Below, piece after piece: positions 1 to 11,198 of a DNA stretch of 64,000 nucleotides. How positions within the stretch are numbered: the stretch's first letter is position 1; each line of letters opens with the position of its first letter. The notes beneath the pieces were generated by a model. It worked only from the letters and a program-made list of their open reading frames with translations. It was not told the origin of the DNA and ran no database searches. Made by a program: the position numbers and the translations under genes. Source of the DNA: Sipunculus nudus (lineage: Eukaryota; Annelida; Sipuncula; Golfingiida; Sipunculidae); the NCBI GenBank assembly GCA_026874595.1, contig CM049315.1:72001-136000 (forward strand). The letters are read 5' to 3'.

Positions 1-1019
1 TCTCTTTTTGGACATTCAATTCTTCTTCGTCAATACATATATACATATTACATATGTATGCAGGCGCAAAAACTAATCTGTGTATATAAGCTACTCGTCA
101 CATATAGTTTGCCTTTTCTGTTCTCGTATGCCGTTCTTCCATTGTGCCGTGAATGAAAAATGGGTTACACGTTTGAACAAAAATCTACAAGCATGTTTGC
201 CCAGTTCACAGGTTGAATGTTGTAAAACTGTTTCAAAATACAACCCCACAGTTTTTAATGGTTTTCCCTAAAGGGTGGGGGGGGGGGCAGTAAATTCTTT
301 ATCAGAGCAGAGCATAACAACGGAGATTAGCTCCCCAGGGGGAGGGTTTTTTTTTCTTCTAATGATATAAGCTCTAATCATGTTAAAATTCTTTTCTTTT
401 ATTTACATTTACATAAATCAATGATTGTCACCAGTCAAATTTAATTTTCTTGCAAATACTGCCAACCTGGGGCGGGGGGGGGGGGGGGGGGGTTCGGGCC
501 CCGCCATCCAATAGTGTGAGTATTCCTACTATAAGAATTGTAAAATGTTTATTGAAAAATATCTTATGTAACGGCCAGCGCCAGATAAAAAAAATAATAA
601 ATTTAGATTAAGATGAGGGCAGAGAGTAGAACTGGCCTATTCCCATTGCAATAGTTCGGACAGCATGCAGCAAACTATCAGCACCTTCAATGCATGTTCG
701 CCAGGAACACTGTGCACATGCACAGGCCAGGCCCTTCCTCTTCCTTTAACGAAAAATGGAGTTCGCTCTAATAAAAGGCAAACACGTTTGTTTTTATTTT
801 TAATTTACCAACTATAATTAATTACCAATTGATTGAAACAACAGACGTATAAATTGTATATTCATTTGTTATCCAGCATGACTCGAAAAATGCACTGCTT
901 TGTCAAACAAAGTTACTGAAATATTATAATTGAGAAGTTACAAAGACATGGGCAAGTCAGGGCGCTGGTTGTCATTGGGTCTACTGTCCATGCACGGTTT
1001 GTCAGTAAGATACGGAGAA
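1..1019. other. AT-rich non-coding stretch with G-runs
   Basis: No gene is recognisable here. The stretch is AT-rich and has two homopolymer G runs, about 11 G at 277-287 and 19 G at 474-492, which are likely polymerase-slippage or assembly-sensitive sites. A 63-codon open frame at 80-271 has no family resemblance and no splice context, so I do not call it. Confidence 0.6.
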
Positions 1020-1990
1020 TGAAAGACAGAAAGTGGCACAATAAGGAGTAGAAGAAAGAAACAGAAAATGAAGATAGGAAGAGACAAATTATTAAAAAAA
1101 AGATACAGATGCTCAATGGGAAAGGGGTGCTGAGGGGACCAAGAAAAAGAAAAGATAAAGGAAAAGATGAAAGACAAACGGAAACTGGAAAATACAGACA
1201 GGCAAAATATGAAGGATGGGGGGAGAGAGAGAGAGAGAGAGAGAGTAAGAGAGAGAGAGAGAGAGAGAGATAGAAGCAATGAAGATACACAGAGGGCAAG
1301 GATCAAATAAAATTACATAGAATGAATGTGAAGGAAGGGGTGAGGGATGGAGAGAAGGACAGATGAAAGAGAGGAAAGAAGAGGCAGGTAAAGGGAATTA
1401 AGAAAGAAAGAGTGGGACGAGATAAAAGATTACATGTTTAGAAAAATACGAAAATTAGAGAGAAAATTAAGGAAGGAAGGAATGTAAAACAGACTGAAGG
1501 AATAACGAATGATGGAGGAATGAAGGAGTGAAGGAAAGAAGTGAAGGAGGACGAGATAAAGAGAAGGATGAGTGAAGGAAGGAAGGAAGGAAGAGGTCAA
1601 GGGAAGAAACAGAGATTGATAAGACAAAAGAATGTTGAATATCGCAAAGTTATATAGAGAGAATGTGAAGGAGGAAGTGAAGGAAAAAGTGAAGGAGTGA
1701 ACAGTTTTGTGAAAAAAAGAGACGGGCACTTAGGGGGCAGGTAAAGCAGGAAGGATAAAAGTTGGAAGGAAGGAAGGTGGGTGTGAATTTGGGAGTTAAT
1801 GAAGGAAGGGGTGAAGAAAGGAATGCGTGGTGAAGCGTGAAAGGAAGCACGAAGGAAGGAAGTTATGAAGGAATTACAAACGGAAAAGGAGATACAGGGA
1901 AAAGGTAGAAATACTGAAACTGAAGTGATAAAGACATATAAAGGGCAAAGGACAACGTAAATTAGATAAGGGTAATGTAAGGGAGGAGAA
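1020..1990. repeat. Polypurine (GA/GGAA/GAAG) tract
   Basis: Nearly 1 kb of the plus strand is made almost entirely of A and G: (GA)n around 1220-1270, then degenerate GGAA/GAAG motifs. Open frames on the minus strand here are Ser/Leu/Phe-rich low-complexity translations, not proteins. The tract abuts a pyrimidine-only array, so strand composition flips at about 1997. Confidence 0.85.
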
Positions 1991-1997
1991 AGAGAAA

Positions 1998-2275
<278 letters not shown>

Positions 2276-2330
2276 GTCATCCAAACCCCATCTATATATG
2301 ACCCTCTCTTTTTCCCAGTCATTCTCATGA

Positions 2331-2443
2331 TCTCTCTCTCTCTCTCTCTCATATTTTCTCTGTCTCTCAATCAACCAATCATTCCTTCATTCTCTTTCTC
2401 ATACACAAACTAGCACCCCACCTCTATATCTTTCTTTTTTTTT

Positions 2444-2475
<32 letters not shown>

Positions 2476-2523
2476 AATAATTATAATTCTATCTCCCAAG
2501 TCTTTCTTTCTCTCAATCATTTC

Positions 2524-2572
<49 letters not shown>

Positions 2573-2573
2573 G
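2331..2573. repeat. (TC)n microsatellite cluster
   Basis: Three CT/TC dinucleotide arrays (about 2331-2350, 2444-2476 and 2528-2573) lie in otherwise pyrimidine-rich sequence. They continue the polypyrimidine half that begins with the TTTC array. Confidence 0.9.
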
Positions 2574-2715
2574 CTCTTTGCCGTAAATATTGGGACATCG
2601 GTTCTTATCCGGTGAAAGCGGGACATCGCTTATTTCTATACTAAAAAATTTTCACATTGTTCGTGTTGGAGTGTGATACCTCCTTAATAAAAAAGCTGCT
2701 GCATATTCGCATAAT

Positions 2716-2853
2716 ATTTCTTCTCCCAGAGTACCAATTGTCCAAGTGGGACAAGAATTTTCTTCTCTTAGAGTACCAATTGTCCAAGTGGGACAAGAAT
2801 ATTTTTTTCTCTCAGAGTACCAATTGTCCAAATAGAACAAGAATATTTCTTTT
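2716..2853. repeat. Three-copy tandem repeat of about 43 bp
   Basis: The core GTACCAATTGTCCAA occurs at 2731, 2773 and 2817, a period of 42-44 bp. Each copy is followed by GGGACAAGAAT or a close variant and a T-rich tail. The CAATTG palindrome sits in every copy. Open frames on both strands simply read through the repeat. Confidence 0.85.
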
Positions 2854-2984
2854 TTTCAGAAGTTGTCAAGAAGAACGTATCAAGTTATGGGGAGCCCATT
2901 CGTGACTTTAGGCCTAAAAACTACAGAACACACAAACCTACGGCGACTTCAATCGGCCATATAATTTTTTTTGGGGGGGGGAGG

Positions 2985-3166
2985 GGGCGAGGTTTTTGCC
3001 ACGGTGACAAGGGTTTTCGCCACGGCGAAAAGGGTTATCGCCGCAGCGAGGTTTTCACCGCGGCAAAAAAAGATTTTTGCTGCGGCGAGGTTTCGCCACG
3101 GTGAAAAGTTATAGCCGCAGTTCGCCGCAGCGAAAAGTCCGTTTTCGCCGCGGCGAAAATTCCACC
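2985..3166. repeat. GC-rich palindromic motif cluster (CGCCGCGGCG type)
   Basis: About eight variants of TTTTCGCCGCGGCGAAAA are packed into 180 bp. The last, at 3142-3159, is a perfect 18-bp palindrome, and the others differ by A/G or C/T changes at CpG-like positions. The cluster is G+C-rich inside AT-rich surroundings and is bounded by a G run on the left and a C run on the right. No transposase or host gene is linked to it. Confidence 0.75.
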
Positions 3167-3640
3167 CCCCCCACAAAAATTAATATGGCTGATTGAAGCC
3201 GCCGTACAAACCACTTGGGAAAATATATTGCTAATCCTCAAGTCAAGCTGAGAGAGAACATTTTGGCAAGAATTATTTTATTTAAAATTGGAGGACGAGT
3301 ATCAGAAGAAAACCGTGATACAGTAGTGTTGATGTACTTTCTTCTCGGACATTCTTTTTCTGATGTGGTTCACATAATAAAATTAACAGACAACACATAT
3401 GGCCATCGTTGTTGACAAACCATCATTTATATATAAAGAAAGAAAAAAAACCCATAAAAAATGGACATCATTTATGAGAACAAACTCATCTCAGCTATGT
3501 ATCAGGTTTTGTTTTACAAACCAGTGGAATACAGGCACAATTGCACCATCAAAAACATCACTCAAAGCAAAGTACAGGTATGATTTACTCTGTTCACAAA
3601 AGACAACATGCATGATAAACAATAATCTCTTGTAAATTTG
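3167..3640. other. Non-coding; no recognisable gene
   Basis: A 66-codon frame at 3215-3415 contains a segment (RVSEENRDTVVLMYFLLG) faintly like the helix-turn-helix start of some animal integrase-like transposon proteins. It has no second motif, so I leave it uncalled. Confidence 0.4.
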
Positions 3641-6600
3641 AACAAGGCCTACAGGCCTAATGCGAACCTGTGCAATGGGATATACACAAAGTATACTGCT
3701 TCCTTGCTGGACCATTTCTTTTTAAGTACATGTAACCTGTATATGTACAATGCAAGTACTAAATATTTTGAACCCAAGTACAATCAACAACTAGAATACA
3801 GAGAGTCGACAAGTGACTGTGTATTAGCCAAAATCAGTGGTACGGGTGAAGTGATGCATGGATTTAGTGGTCAAGGGAAATGGAGCGAGATATGTGTTGC
3901 ACATTACCATGGGAGGTGGCGCCACCTGCAATCTATCCAACACATATATACATGCCAAATTTCAGGCAGATAATTTAAACCATTTCAGAGGTATGCATGA
4001 TTTCATCATGAGGCAGACAAACATTGACATTGTGCAAAAATGGTTGCAGATGGCACCACCAGTTTTGGGTATCATACAGAGGTGAGCTGTAAACGTGCAA
4101 AATTTCAGGCTGGTTGGTCCAACGAGTCTCGAGTCTGCAGTGTAAGTGTATATGTAGGTGGCACCACCTGTCACCTAAAAGATAAAACTTTTCAAGATGA
4201 ATAAACGTGCAAAATTTCTGGTTAATAAGGCCGAAAACTACAGAAATATGCATCATTTTATCCCAAGGCAGACAAACAGATGGCCTTTGTGTGAAAAGGA
4301 AATTTAGGTGGTGCCACCTGTCACATAAATGATAAACCTATTCAAAAATGTTAATGTTATTTCAATTAAATTTTTTTTTTAAATTTAAAAAAAAATAAAG
4401 CTATCCAAGATCTTTGGTCAATTTAGTTTTTTTTATCAATCCAATAACTTAGACATTTCAGATTTTGTAAATTTTTTTACCAAATATGGAAATATTCAAG
4501 GTCAAGGTCACTTTCATAGTCAAGGTCATGACCCAAATTTAAATTTATCTCATTCCATACTATCAAAGATTAAAAAAAAATAAAATAAAAAAAAATTAAA
4601 TTTAAATCTAAATTAAAATTTAAATTAAAGCGGTAGCAAGAAAATGAACAAGATGGTGCCATTTGTATTCTGCCGAAGATAAAAAAAGGAAGTTTTAAAT
4701 TTTTAAAATTTTAATTTAAATTTAATTTAAAATTTAAAATTAAATTTAAATATACCTCATTCCATAACCCATATCTATATACATGCATAATGAGAGAATT
4801 CTGCATTAATTTTTTAAAATTAAATTGAAAATAAATTAAAAATTAAATTTAAATTTAGCAATACCTAATTCCATAATCCATATCTATATACCTATATACA
4901 TGCATCTCATTCCATACTATCAAAGACTAAAAAAATTAAAATAAAAAAATTTAATTAAAAATTAAATTTAAATTTAAGCGGCAGCAAGAAAATGACACAA
5001 AATGGTGCCATTTGTATTCTGCAGAAGATAAAAAAGAAGATTTAAATTTTTAAAATTTTAATTTAAATTTAATTTAAATTTAAATTTATCTCATTCCATA
5101 ACCCATATCTATATACATGCATAATGAGAGAAATCTGTATTATTTTTTTAAATTAAATTGAAATTATATCAAAAATTTAAAATTAAATTTAAATTTAGCC
5201 ATACCTAATTCCATAATCCATATCTATATACATGCATAATATGAAAGAAATCTGTATAATACTTTTTGACCCTGGCCATATCCAGTGCTGTTTTGTAATG
5301 AAACAAACAATTTTCCTCCCTTAATCAATACACAGATTTTATATGTCACCTAAGACTTAAAGCAGCCAACAATAGCTCCCAGCCTTGTTTGAAGAACTGC
5401 AACTGAACTTATGACCCCTGAGAGTATCCATGTCTGAAGGCAGGGACGAACTGCCCACAGCCTACATGGGGCATTGAGCTGACCTAGCTTTTGACCTCTG
5501 GAAGTCTGAGTGTAAAGTGACTGGCTCTTGACCTATATCTGGGGGCACTTGCACTTAGTGACCTTTTGCCCTGGCAGTCTAAAAATAGCCTGCCTACCAA
5601 GCACACAACAGGTGCAAGCACTGGTTGACCTCTAGACTCTGCATGTTGAAACTTGGCATCTTGCCAAATCTGAATGCCTTTTTCAATTGAATACACTGCT
5701 TTTTTAAAGCTGCATTTGCCCAATTAATCCTTGTAAAACTGACAAAACCCTACCATAGAATAATCCTTGTAAAGTTTAAGCCAATCAGCTTAACATTTAC
5801 ATAATAAAACAGTGTATAAGCTAGAAGAATCCAAAATTACATTTTTGCTCATAAAAAAAACAGATCAATGAAGGTAGCTTCACCTACACCTCAATTTTTG
5901 ATATGACCCATGTGACAGACATTGGCATAAAATTTGGTGATGATAGCTCAAGCCGTTTCTCAGATTTTAAGTTTAGTATGCCTTTTTTTGGACAGATGAC
6001 CGAGTTCAACCTCCTGTAACTCGGCCAAAAATCACCAAACTCGAACCATTTAAACAAAATTGAGAGAAATTGTCCCAGGGATCATTCTTATGAAATACTG
6101 GACAATTTGGCTGGACAGTTTCAGAGAAGTAGATATTTTTAATTTTTTTAGCTTTTCCTGTATAAAATCTATAAAAATCACTGAATCAAAACCATTTGAA
6201 CAAACTTGAATTATCAACATCTAAGGATCATTTATGTGTAAGTTTAAAGAATTTGGCCCAGTGGTTTTTGAGAAGAAGATCTTTGTAGCCTCTAAGCAAA
6301 AATGGGCTGCTATTTCATTTGACTTCCCATAACTCGGTCAAAAATCATTGAACAGAGACCATTTGAACAAACATAAGAAAGCACTACCCTAGGAGCATTT
6401 CTGTGCAATATCAAACAATTTGGCTTTACGGTTTCAGAGAAGAAGTTCTTTGTAGCCCTCCATATCCTTCAGGCACCGTTGACCCCCGTAAAAAAAAAGA
6501 CCAACGCAGGTGGCGCCACCAATACCTCAATTTCAGATATGACTTATGTAACCAAAATTGGCATAAAATTTGATGATGATAGCTCCAGCCATTTCCGAGA

Positions 6601-6972
6601 TTGTAATTTTAGCATGCAGATGACTAAGTTCAACTTCCTGTTACTTAGCCAAAAATCACCAAACTGGAACCATTCGAACAAACTTGAGAATGTTCCAGGG
6701 AACATTACTGTGAAATATTGGACAATTTGGCTGGACAGTTTCAGAGAAATTTTTAAAGGTTTTTAAGCTTTTTCTCTATAAAATCTAAGAAAGGCAGTTA
6801 GCCAAAAAATAAAGAAAAACTGTTCTAGTTTTTCAGATGACTGATCTTTTGCAAAAAATTTGGTGATGCTAGCTCCTGCCATTTTTGAGATAGCTATGGT
6901 TAAGGTACAGACGACGCACGACACACGACGCACGACGCTGCACCATCGCATAAGCTCACAGGTTCTCTAAAA
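3641..6972. repeat. Composite repeat block, copy A
   Basis: The block starts with ACAAGGCCTACAGGCCTAA and ends with an (ACG)n-rich tail at 6908-6937 followed by AAGCTCACAGGTTC. The modules in order are: a leader; core units bearing GGTGGCGCCACC-type palindromes (3914, about 4155, about 4305); an AT-rich filler (4350-5260); a module with 'TTGACCT' and 'GTGA' motifs (5340-5700); and units reading GCATAAAATTTGGTGATGA (5930 and 6561). The same leader-core-module-tail order recurs at 49.7-53.7 kb and 56.5-58.4 kb. The outer edge of the giant inverted duplication (6560) cuts through this block. Confidence 0.65.
4350..5260. repeat. AT-rich tandem duplication, period about 348 bp
   Basis: Low-complexity AAATTTAAA sequence carries a recognisable repeat. 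The marker AGCAAGAAAATGA occurs after GCGG at 4630 and 4978, and TGGTGCCATTTGTATTCTGC follows both. The stretch interrupts the otherwise continuous composite repeat and has no coding potential. Confidence 0.7.
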
Positions 6973-7022
6973 ACTGCTTTCTTAGACTGAGAATATATTT
7001 TAAAAAAATCAGAGTATTTCCT

Positions 7023-7393
7023 TTAAATAAAGAAGAACTTTCTTGTCATCAGAAAAATTATCTTGAACTTTCCAATTTCTTGTAAGAATTGCAAATTTAT
7101 CAGAGTCCACAAACTCAAACTTTTCACTGGTTTTCCTACATTTTCAAAAGCTTGGCTGCAATTTGGGATTTTTTTCTGGTCATATTGGAACATTGACCAG
7201 GTTTTGCTTTTTATTGACAGCCAAGTTCTCTCCGACAAGCTTTGGTGTTCCGTAACACATGTGAGCACATCAGCTTTAGTGGGTGGGCGTTTGTTGATTC
7301 TGACTTTCCGTAGTAAGGATGTTTTTATGGCTGTGACTTCCGCCTCAGTCCATTTGGTTCTGGGCTGTGGCTTTCCATGAGTGGACTTCTTAG
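7023..7393 (-). CDS. Terminal exon I, left copy (Myb/SANT-like)
   Basis: It begins after GATTTCAG in phase 1 and reads AKKSTHGKPQPRTKWTEAEV, then RKVRINKRPPTKADVLTCV and RTWLSIKSKTW. It ends at a TAA in 7023-7025. The spaced Trp residues and basic helices match the C-terminal Myb/SANT-like module of this family. This copy is intact, unlike the right one. The last 40 or so residues are hydrophobic and look like read-through into former 3' UTR. Confidence 0.75.
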
Positions 7394-8043
7394 CTGAAAT
7401 CAATATGACAATATATTTATCTTAAATTTCATTTGAGAGTTGGGACATTATTTCCAGACTTTTTTGGGACATAATTTTGAACGAAGTTGGGACATTCAAG
7501 CAGTAACTGAGCTGTATCTATCAGAGAATTTATCATAGGGTTGTGTCATTATTTTAGGTATTTTTTGTAACACAATTCAGGTATTGAATATAATTTATAG
7601 TGCTACGAAACAGATGATATGCTTGAGTCTCTCTAACTGGTGAAATGTCCCGCTATGATCTGTTTAACAGGTGAACACAATCTTTGAGCTAACACAAAAA
7701 TTGAACCAATAAATATGACAATATACAGTTCCTAATTAGTTTCTGCTTAGGCTCATAAAATGCAGGGCAGATAGGTGGACATTAAAATGGGTGGCTGTTA
7801 ACCTATTTGATGTCTTAGTTTTGTTTGGAAGCTTTCTGTGGCTGCTCTAATGCACACCAAAAATAAGTAAGGAAAAATAATAGTTTAGGTGTTAAAAGCC
7901 CTTCACACAAAAGGGGGATATGATACAAGAGGAAAAGAGTCAGGCTGAGACTTTTAGAAGAGATTAAGAAAAATTGCTGGAGACATCCTTGATATTTTTC
8001 TAAGATAAAAGCTTACAGCTGGTAATAAGGGTAAATGTCATAC

Positions 8044-8094
8044 CTTTTATTGGTGAGGTTGGCTCTTCATCTGAAGATGAATCTGGAGTGTTCG
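8044..8094 (-). CDS. Exon G, left copy (mini-exon)
   Basis: A 51-bp exon in phase 1-1 encoding TNTPDSSSDEEPTSPIK, acidic and Ser-rich. Donor AAAG|GTATGA. The acceptor here is TTCAAG while the right arm has TTCCAG; both keep AG. Confidence 0.65.
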
Positions 8095-8692
8095 CTTGAA
8101 AAGGCAGAGATGGAACACTCAAAGTTAAAACAATTCTCAAATATCAGCATGTGCGTGAAAAGACATGGCATAACCAAGATTTACAAAAAGTAGTGTAAGC
8201 TGGATATCAAATCTGATGTAAATTGCAGTTTTTTAATGCACCAAACATTTTGTATCAGCATAAAATAAAAGACACACTGAACTTTGGAATTGTTCAAATT
8301 GTTCTAGTAATAAAACTGGTTTTGGAAATTAACGTTTAAAATTATTATTGATATTTGAATTTCTGCCAACCTGCACCCCTGATCCATAAGAAAACACAGG
8401 AGGGTACTAATAATCTTTTAATAATCTTTTAACAATAATCCCTGACACCTGAGGCTTCCACATCTACCTCATTTCCCTCAAAGATTCCCACCTCAATACG
8501 TGTTACCGCCCCCATGACCCTTGCCAAATATAGGTGGCTATATTTACCCCTCAGCACCATGGCCACCCGCTTCCTTCCAGCTCCAATTATTTCCCTTATA
8601 GTACCAATCTTACAGCATCAATCCCAACCCTACTCCTCAAGGACCTGGTAGGCAGTCAGTTTACCAGCTACTAGTGTTGGTACATCAAGCTT

Positions 8693-8994
8693 ACTGTAAA
8701 ATGACTATTTTTGGTGGCTATTAATTTTGGCAGTTGGCGCCTAAAGCACATTTGGTGGTGATTTCATTCAGTTGTTTTGATGTATTGTAACACTTTAACT
8801 ACAGAGCAAAAATTTCGATTGAAAAATTAAATTTGGCAGTTTTGTTGGTACTGCCAAATGAATCATGAACCACAAAATAGTTTTTTATTTAGTGGTTTGG
8901 ATGAATTTTACAAATAGCGATTATTTTGGCAGAGGTTTAGTTTTGTATGTAGCACCAAATAAATAAGCCACCAAAATTAGCAATTTTACTGCAC
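8693..8994. mobile_element. MITE-like element with terminal inverted repeats (left copy)
   Basis: The start ACTGTAAAATGACTATTTT followed by TGGTGGCT mirrors the end AGCCACCAAAATTAGCAATT followed by TTACTGCA. This gives inverted ends of about 28 bp with a few mismatches around a non-coding, AT-rich 300-bp body. The same element lies at 31817-32118 in the right arm. No transposase; superfamily not assigned. Confidence 0.6.
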
Positions 8995-9113
8995 ATCATT
9001 AAAAAGTTAAAATATTCTGCAAAACTTAATTATTATGACCACTTTTAATGAGAAATAGGCACAAAATATATTTTCAAAAGTTTGTTTTGTACCTAAATTG
9101 GCGTTACTAACTT

Positions 9114-9186
9114 ATCATATATCATCAGTGACACCCACATCCATGTAGTAACTACATGGATGTGGGCGTCAATGATGATATATGAT
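9114..9186. repeat. 73-bp near-perfect hairpin (left copy)
   Basis: Two arms of about 36 nt meet at 9149/9150 with almost no loop. The inner part is CCCACATCCATGTAGT / ACTACATGGATGTGGG, and the outer ends are ATCATATATCATCA / TGATGATATATGAT. The two mismatches are exchanged between the left-arm and right-arm copies. It would extrude as a cruciform or fold as a near-loopless RNA hairpin in the intron. Confidence 0.85.
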
Positions 9187-9566
9187 TAGGTAATATAATT
9201 CATATTCGCGAGGCTGAAATTTCGCTATTTATTCATTTTGAAAGTTTTGCGAGGGTTTCATTTTCGCGATTGCACCAGAATCTATGAAATCAAAGAACAT
9301 TAATATTAACATTTATAATAAAATAAAAATAAATCCCACAATACCTCACTTATTGCCGTTATAGTCATTGTATTATAACCTGTCTCATGATCGATGTTTT
9401 GACAATTATCATTAAGTGTTTGCATGAGGTGGCAATACCGTCCTCAGATTATGTTGTTGATTTACAAACCATGTTTTCAGAGGTGTGAAAACTAATTTAT
9501 TTTTGCAGAACCTGCAGATGCATCATATCCTCTTGCTCATCCTCGACTAAAGGGCAGCTTCTTCCC

Positions 9567-9624
9567 GAGGGTTTCATATTCGTGATTATATACCATTCGC
9601 GAATATCGCGAAAATAAAATCCTC
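9567..9624. repeat. CpG-containing fold-back repeat (left copy)
   Basis: A 58-bp inverted repeat: GAGGGTTTCATATTCGTGA at one end and TCGCGAAAATAAAATCCTC at the other, with CATTCGCGAATA between. A related but non-identical unit (GCGAGGGTTTCATTTTCGCG) lies about 340 bp away near 9250. Both are in the intron after exon F. Confidence 0.7.
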
Positions 9625-9658
9625 GGAACAAAAAGGCAACCACAGTATTTGAACTTAC

Positions 9659-9736
9659 TATCATCCAGCTTGAAGGAAGGATCGCCATCAGAGTCATCTT
9701 CCTGTTCATCATCACTCATGTGCTTCCGTTTGGCTA
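9659..9736 (-). CDS. Exon F, left copy (acidic segment)
   Basis: A 78-bp exon in phase 1-1 with acceptor TAGCAG and donor GATA|GTAAGT. It encodes VAKRKHMSDDEQEDDSDGDP and SFKLDD: a short basic stretch (nuclear-localisation-like) then an acidic one. The right copy has MSEDEQ in place of MSDDEQ. A 58-bp CpG-containing fold-back repeat lies 35 bp downstream of the donor. Confidence 0.7.
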
Positions 9737-11002
9737 CTGCTAAGATAAAGAATAAAAAATAGGTTCATGCAGGTTACTAGATTTTCTGTCCAATTCAATA
9801 TTCAACTAGACATTTAGGCCTAAAGGCCTTGGGGAACCCGGCAATGTCACAAGGCATGTCGAAAGAAAGAAATTGACAAGGCAAATACAAGGCAAATACA
9901 ATATTTGGCAAAAACTCTTGTCAAAGTTTGAATTTCTGGCTATTTTTACTCAAGGTTGAACATGTTGAATGTCATGGATTCATGGTACATCAAATCAAAG
10001 CGCAAGCGTTGTAACTCTACCCATATATCTCATCTATGTTATTACTACAGTCTATGTGCCCCCACCCTCACTCCCTGCTGATCTGCCTATTCTAATGTGA
10101 ATGGCTGGGCTAAGCAAACAAACCCCCTCCCCTCCCATGGTCTCCAGCCTTGCAATCAACAACTCTGTAAGCCTTTTAATAGCAATTATATATGTACAAA
10201 ACCTGGCGTGGCGGCCATCTTTCATATCACGGACAAATCACGGAAAATCACAGTTAGAAGACACTGTGTATGATTTCTTGTATGTTTTTCATATATGTTA
10301 TATAAACTGGGGCTGTCTTCAGAATATGCTTTGTTTTTTGAGACATATTTGCCATTCACTCTTGTACAGAAAGCCTAACCAAAAATGATAGCAATAGGAT
10401 GGTGAAATATAAAAAGTGCTACCTCTTTCTGGTCTTTGCCTAGTGCTTGATTCCTCTGGTGTGCGTGTTGATGGAGCTGGCACCAATGGGTCTGGTGTGC
10501 TCACAGGTGGTCTCTCAGCATACTCAGTAGATTCCAAACAAAGGGACTCATCAAGCTCTGTCAGTGAATAATTTTAATGAAACTTAATTAGGGAAGGTGT
10601 GCAAGTCTTCAGCTAAGGCATATATTCGCTGTCGGCCACTATGTTAGCAAAACCAATGCAGTTGCTGAAATCTAACCCTTTTGTGTCACTCCACGCCCAT
10701 GGAACTGTTTCACGTGGGCACCACTGTCTTATAAATATTTAAAATTTTCAAGGCCTATGTAAATTTGGAAAAGGACACAGTATGTGAAGGGATTGTGCTG
10801 AATTTAGTGAATGCAGTAGTTGTTACACAACCCCAAACTGCATCCAAGAAGACCAATATTAGCCGGTATTACACCAATTTTATTATGCTGTTATAGGAAG
10901 GATGTTGATATGAGAAAAATAGTTGCTTAGTTGCATCCATTAATTTAAAGGATCTGCATTAAATATTGACTAAATACAAATGTTAATATAGCAAAATATT
11001 AC
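9737..11002. other. Left-arm introns between exons D and F
   Basis: Apart from exon E (10423-10557) this is ordinary AT-rich intron sequence. Open frames at 10101-10388 and similar are shadows with no family resemblance. I see no further element. Confidence 0.5.
10423..10557 (-). CDS. Exon E, left copy (Ser/Pro/Thr-rich linker)
   Basis: A 135-bp exon in phase 1-1 encoding a low-complexity linker, ESTEYAERPPVSTPDPLVPA followed by PSTRTPEESSTRQRPERG. Acceptor GACAG, donor AGAG|GTAGC. Such linkers separate the recombinase-like core from the C-terminal DNA-binding-like segment. Confidence 0.7.
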
Positions 11003-11198
11003 CTTCCATCTCTATGTCATCTAAACATTTGCCTGCAAACCGACGGGCCTTGCCATTTTCCACCGCCAGTAAGAGCTTTGAAACTTTCGCCAATTCAATA
11101 ACGTCTTCTTGGAGACGATAGAACTGTCTGTGCACGGCCAACTCGTGGCCCATATGTCTAGCGAGTTCTTGGAGCTCGATCTCGGTCATGTCGATAAT
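11003..11198 (-). CDS. Exon D, left copy (MGH...FYR box)
   Basis: A 196-bp exon, acceptor TTTCCAG, donor GAAG|GTAATA. It encodes ELQELARHMGHELAVHRQFY, then RLQEDVIELAKVSKLLLAVE, ending in a GK.LDDIEME tail. The GH and Tyr spacing resembles the second His and nucleophile Tyr of tyrosine recombinases. It differs from the right copy by Cys versus Ser in the tail and is otherwise almost identical. Confidence 0.85.

Larger units (their letters stand above)
7404..9658. other. Left-arm introns with small fold-back elements
   Basis: Intron sequence around exon G. A possible extra exon at the position matching 32966-32994 of the right arm is bounded by AG and GT but breaks the phase. The stretch otherwise holds the MITE-like element at 8693-8994, the hairpin at 9114-9186 and the fold-back at 9567-9624. 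Confidence 0.6.

Noticed and set aside
3215-3415. 66-codon frame resembling an integrase-type helix-turn-helix
   Set aside because: Only a single weak stretch resembles that family; no catalytic or second domain and no splice context.
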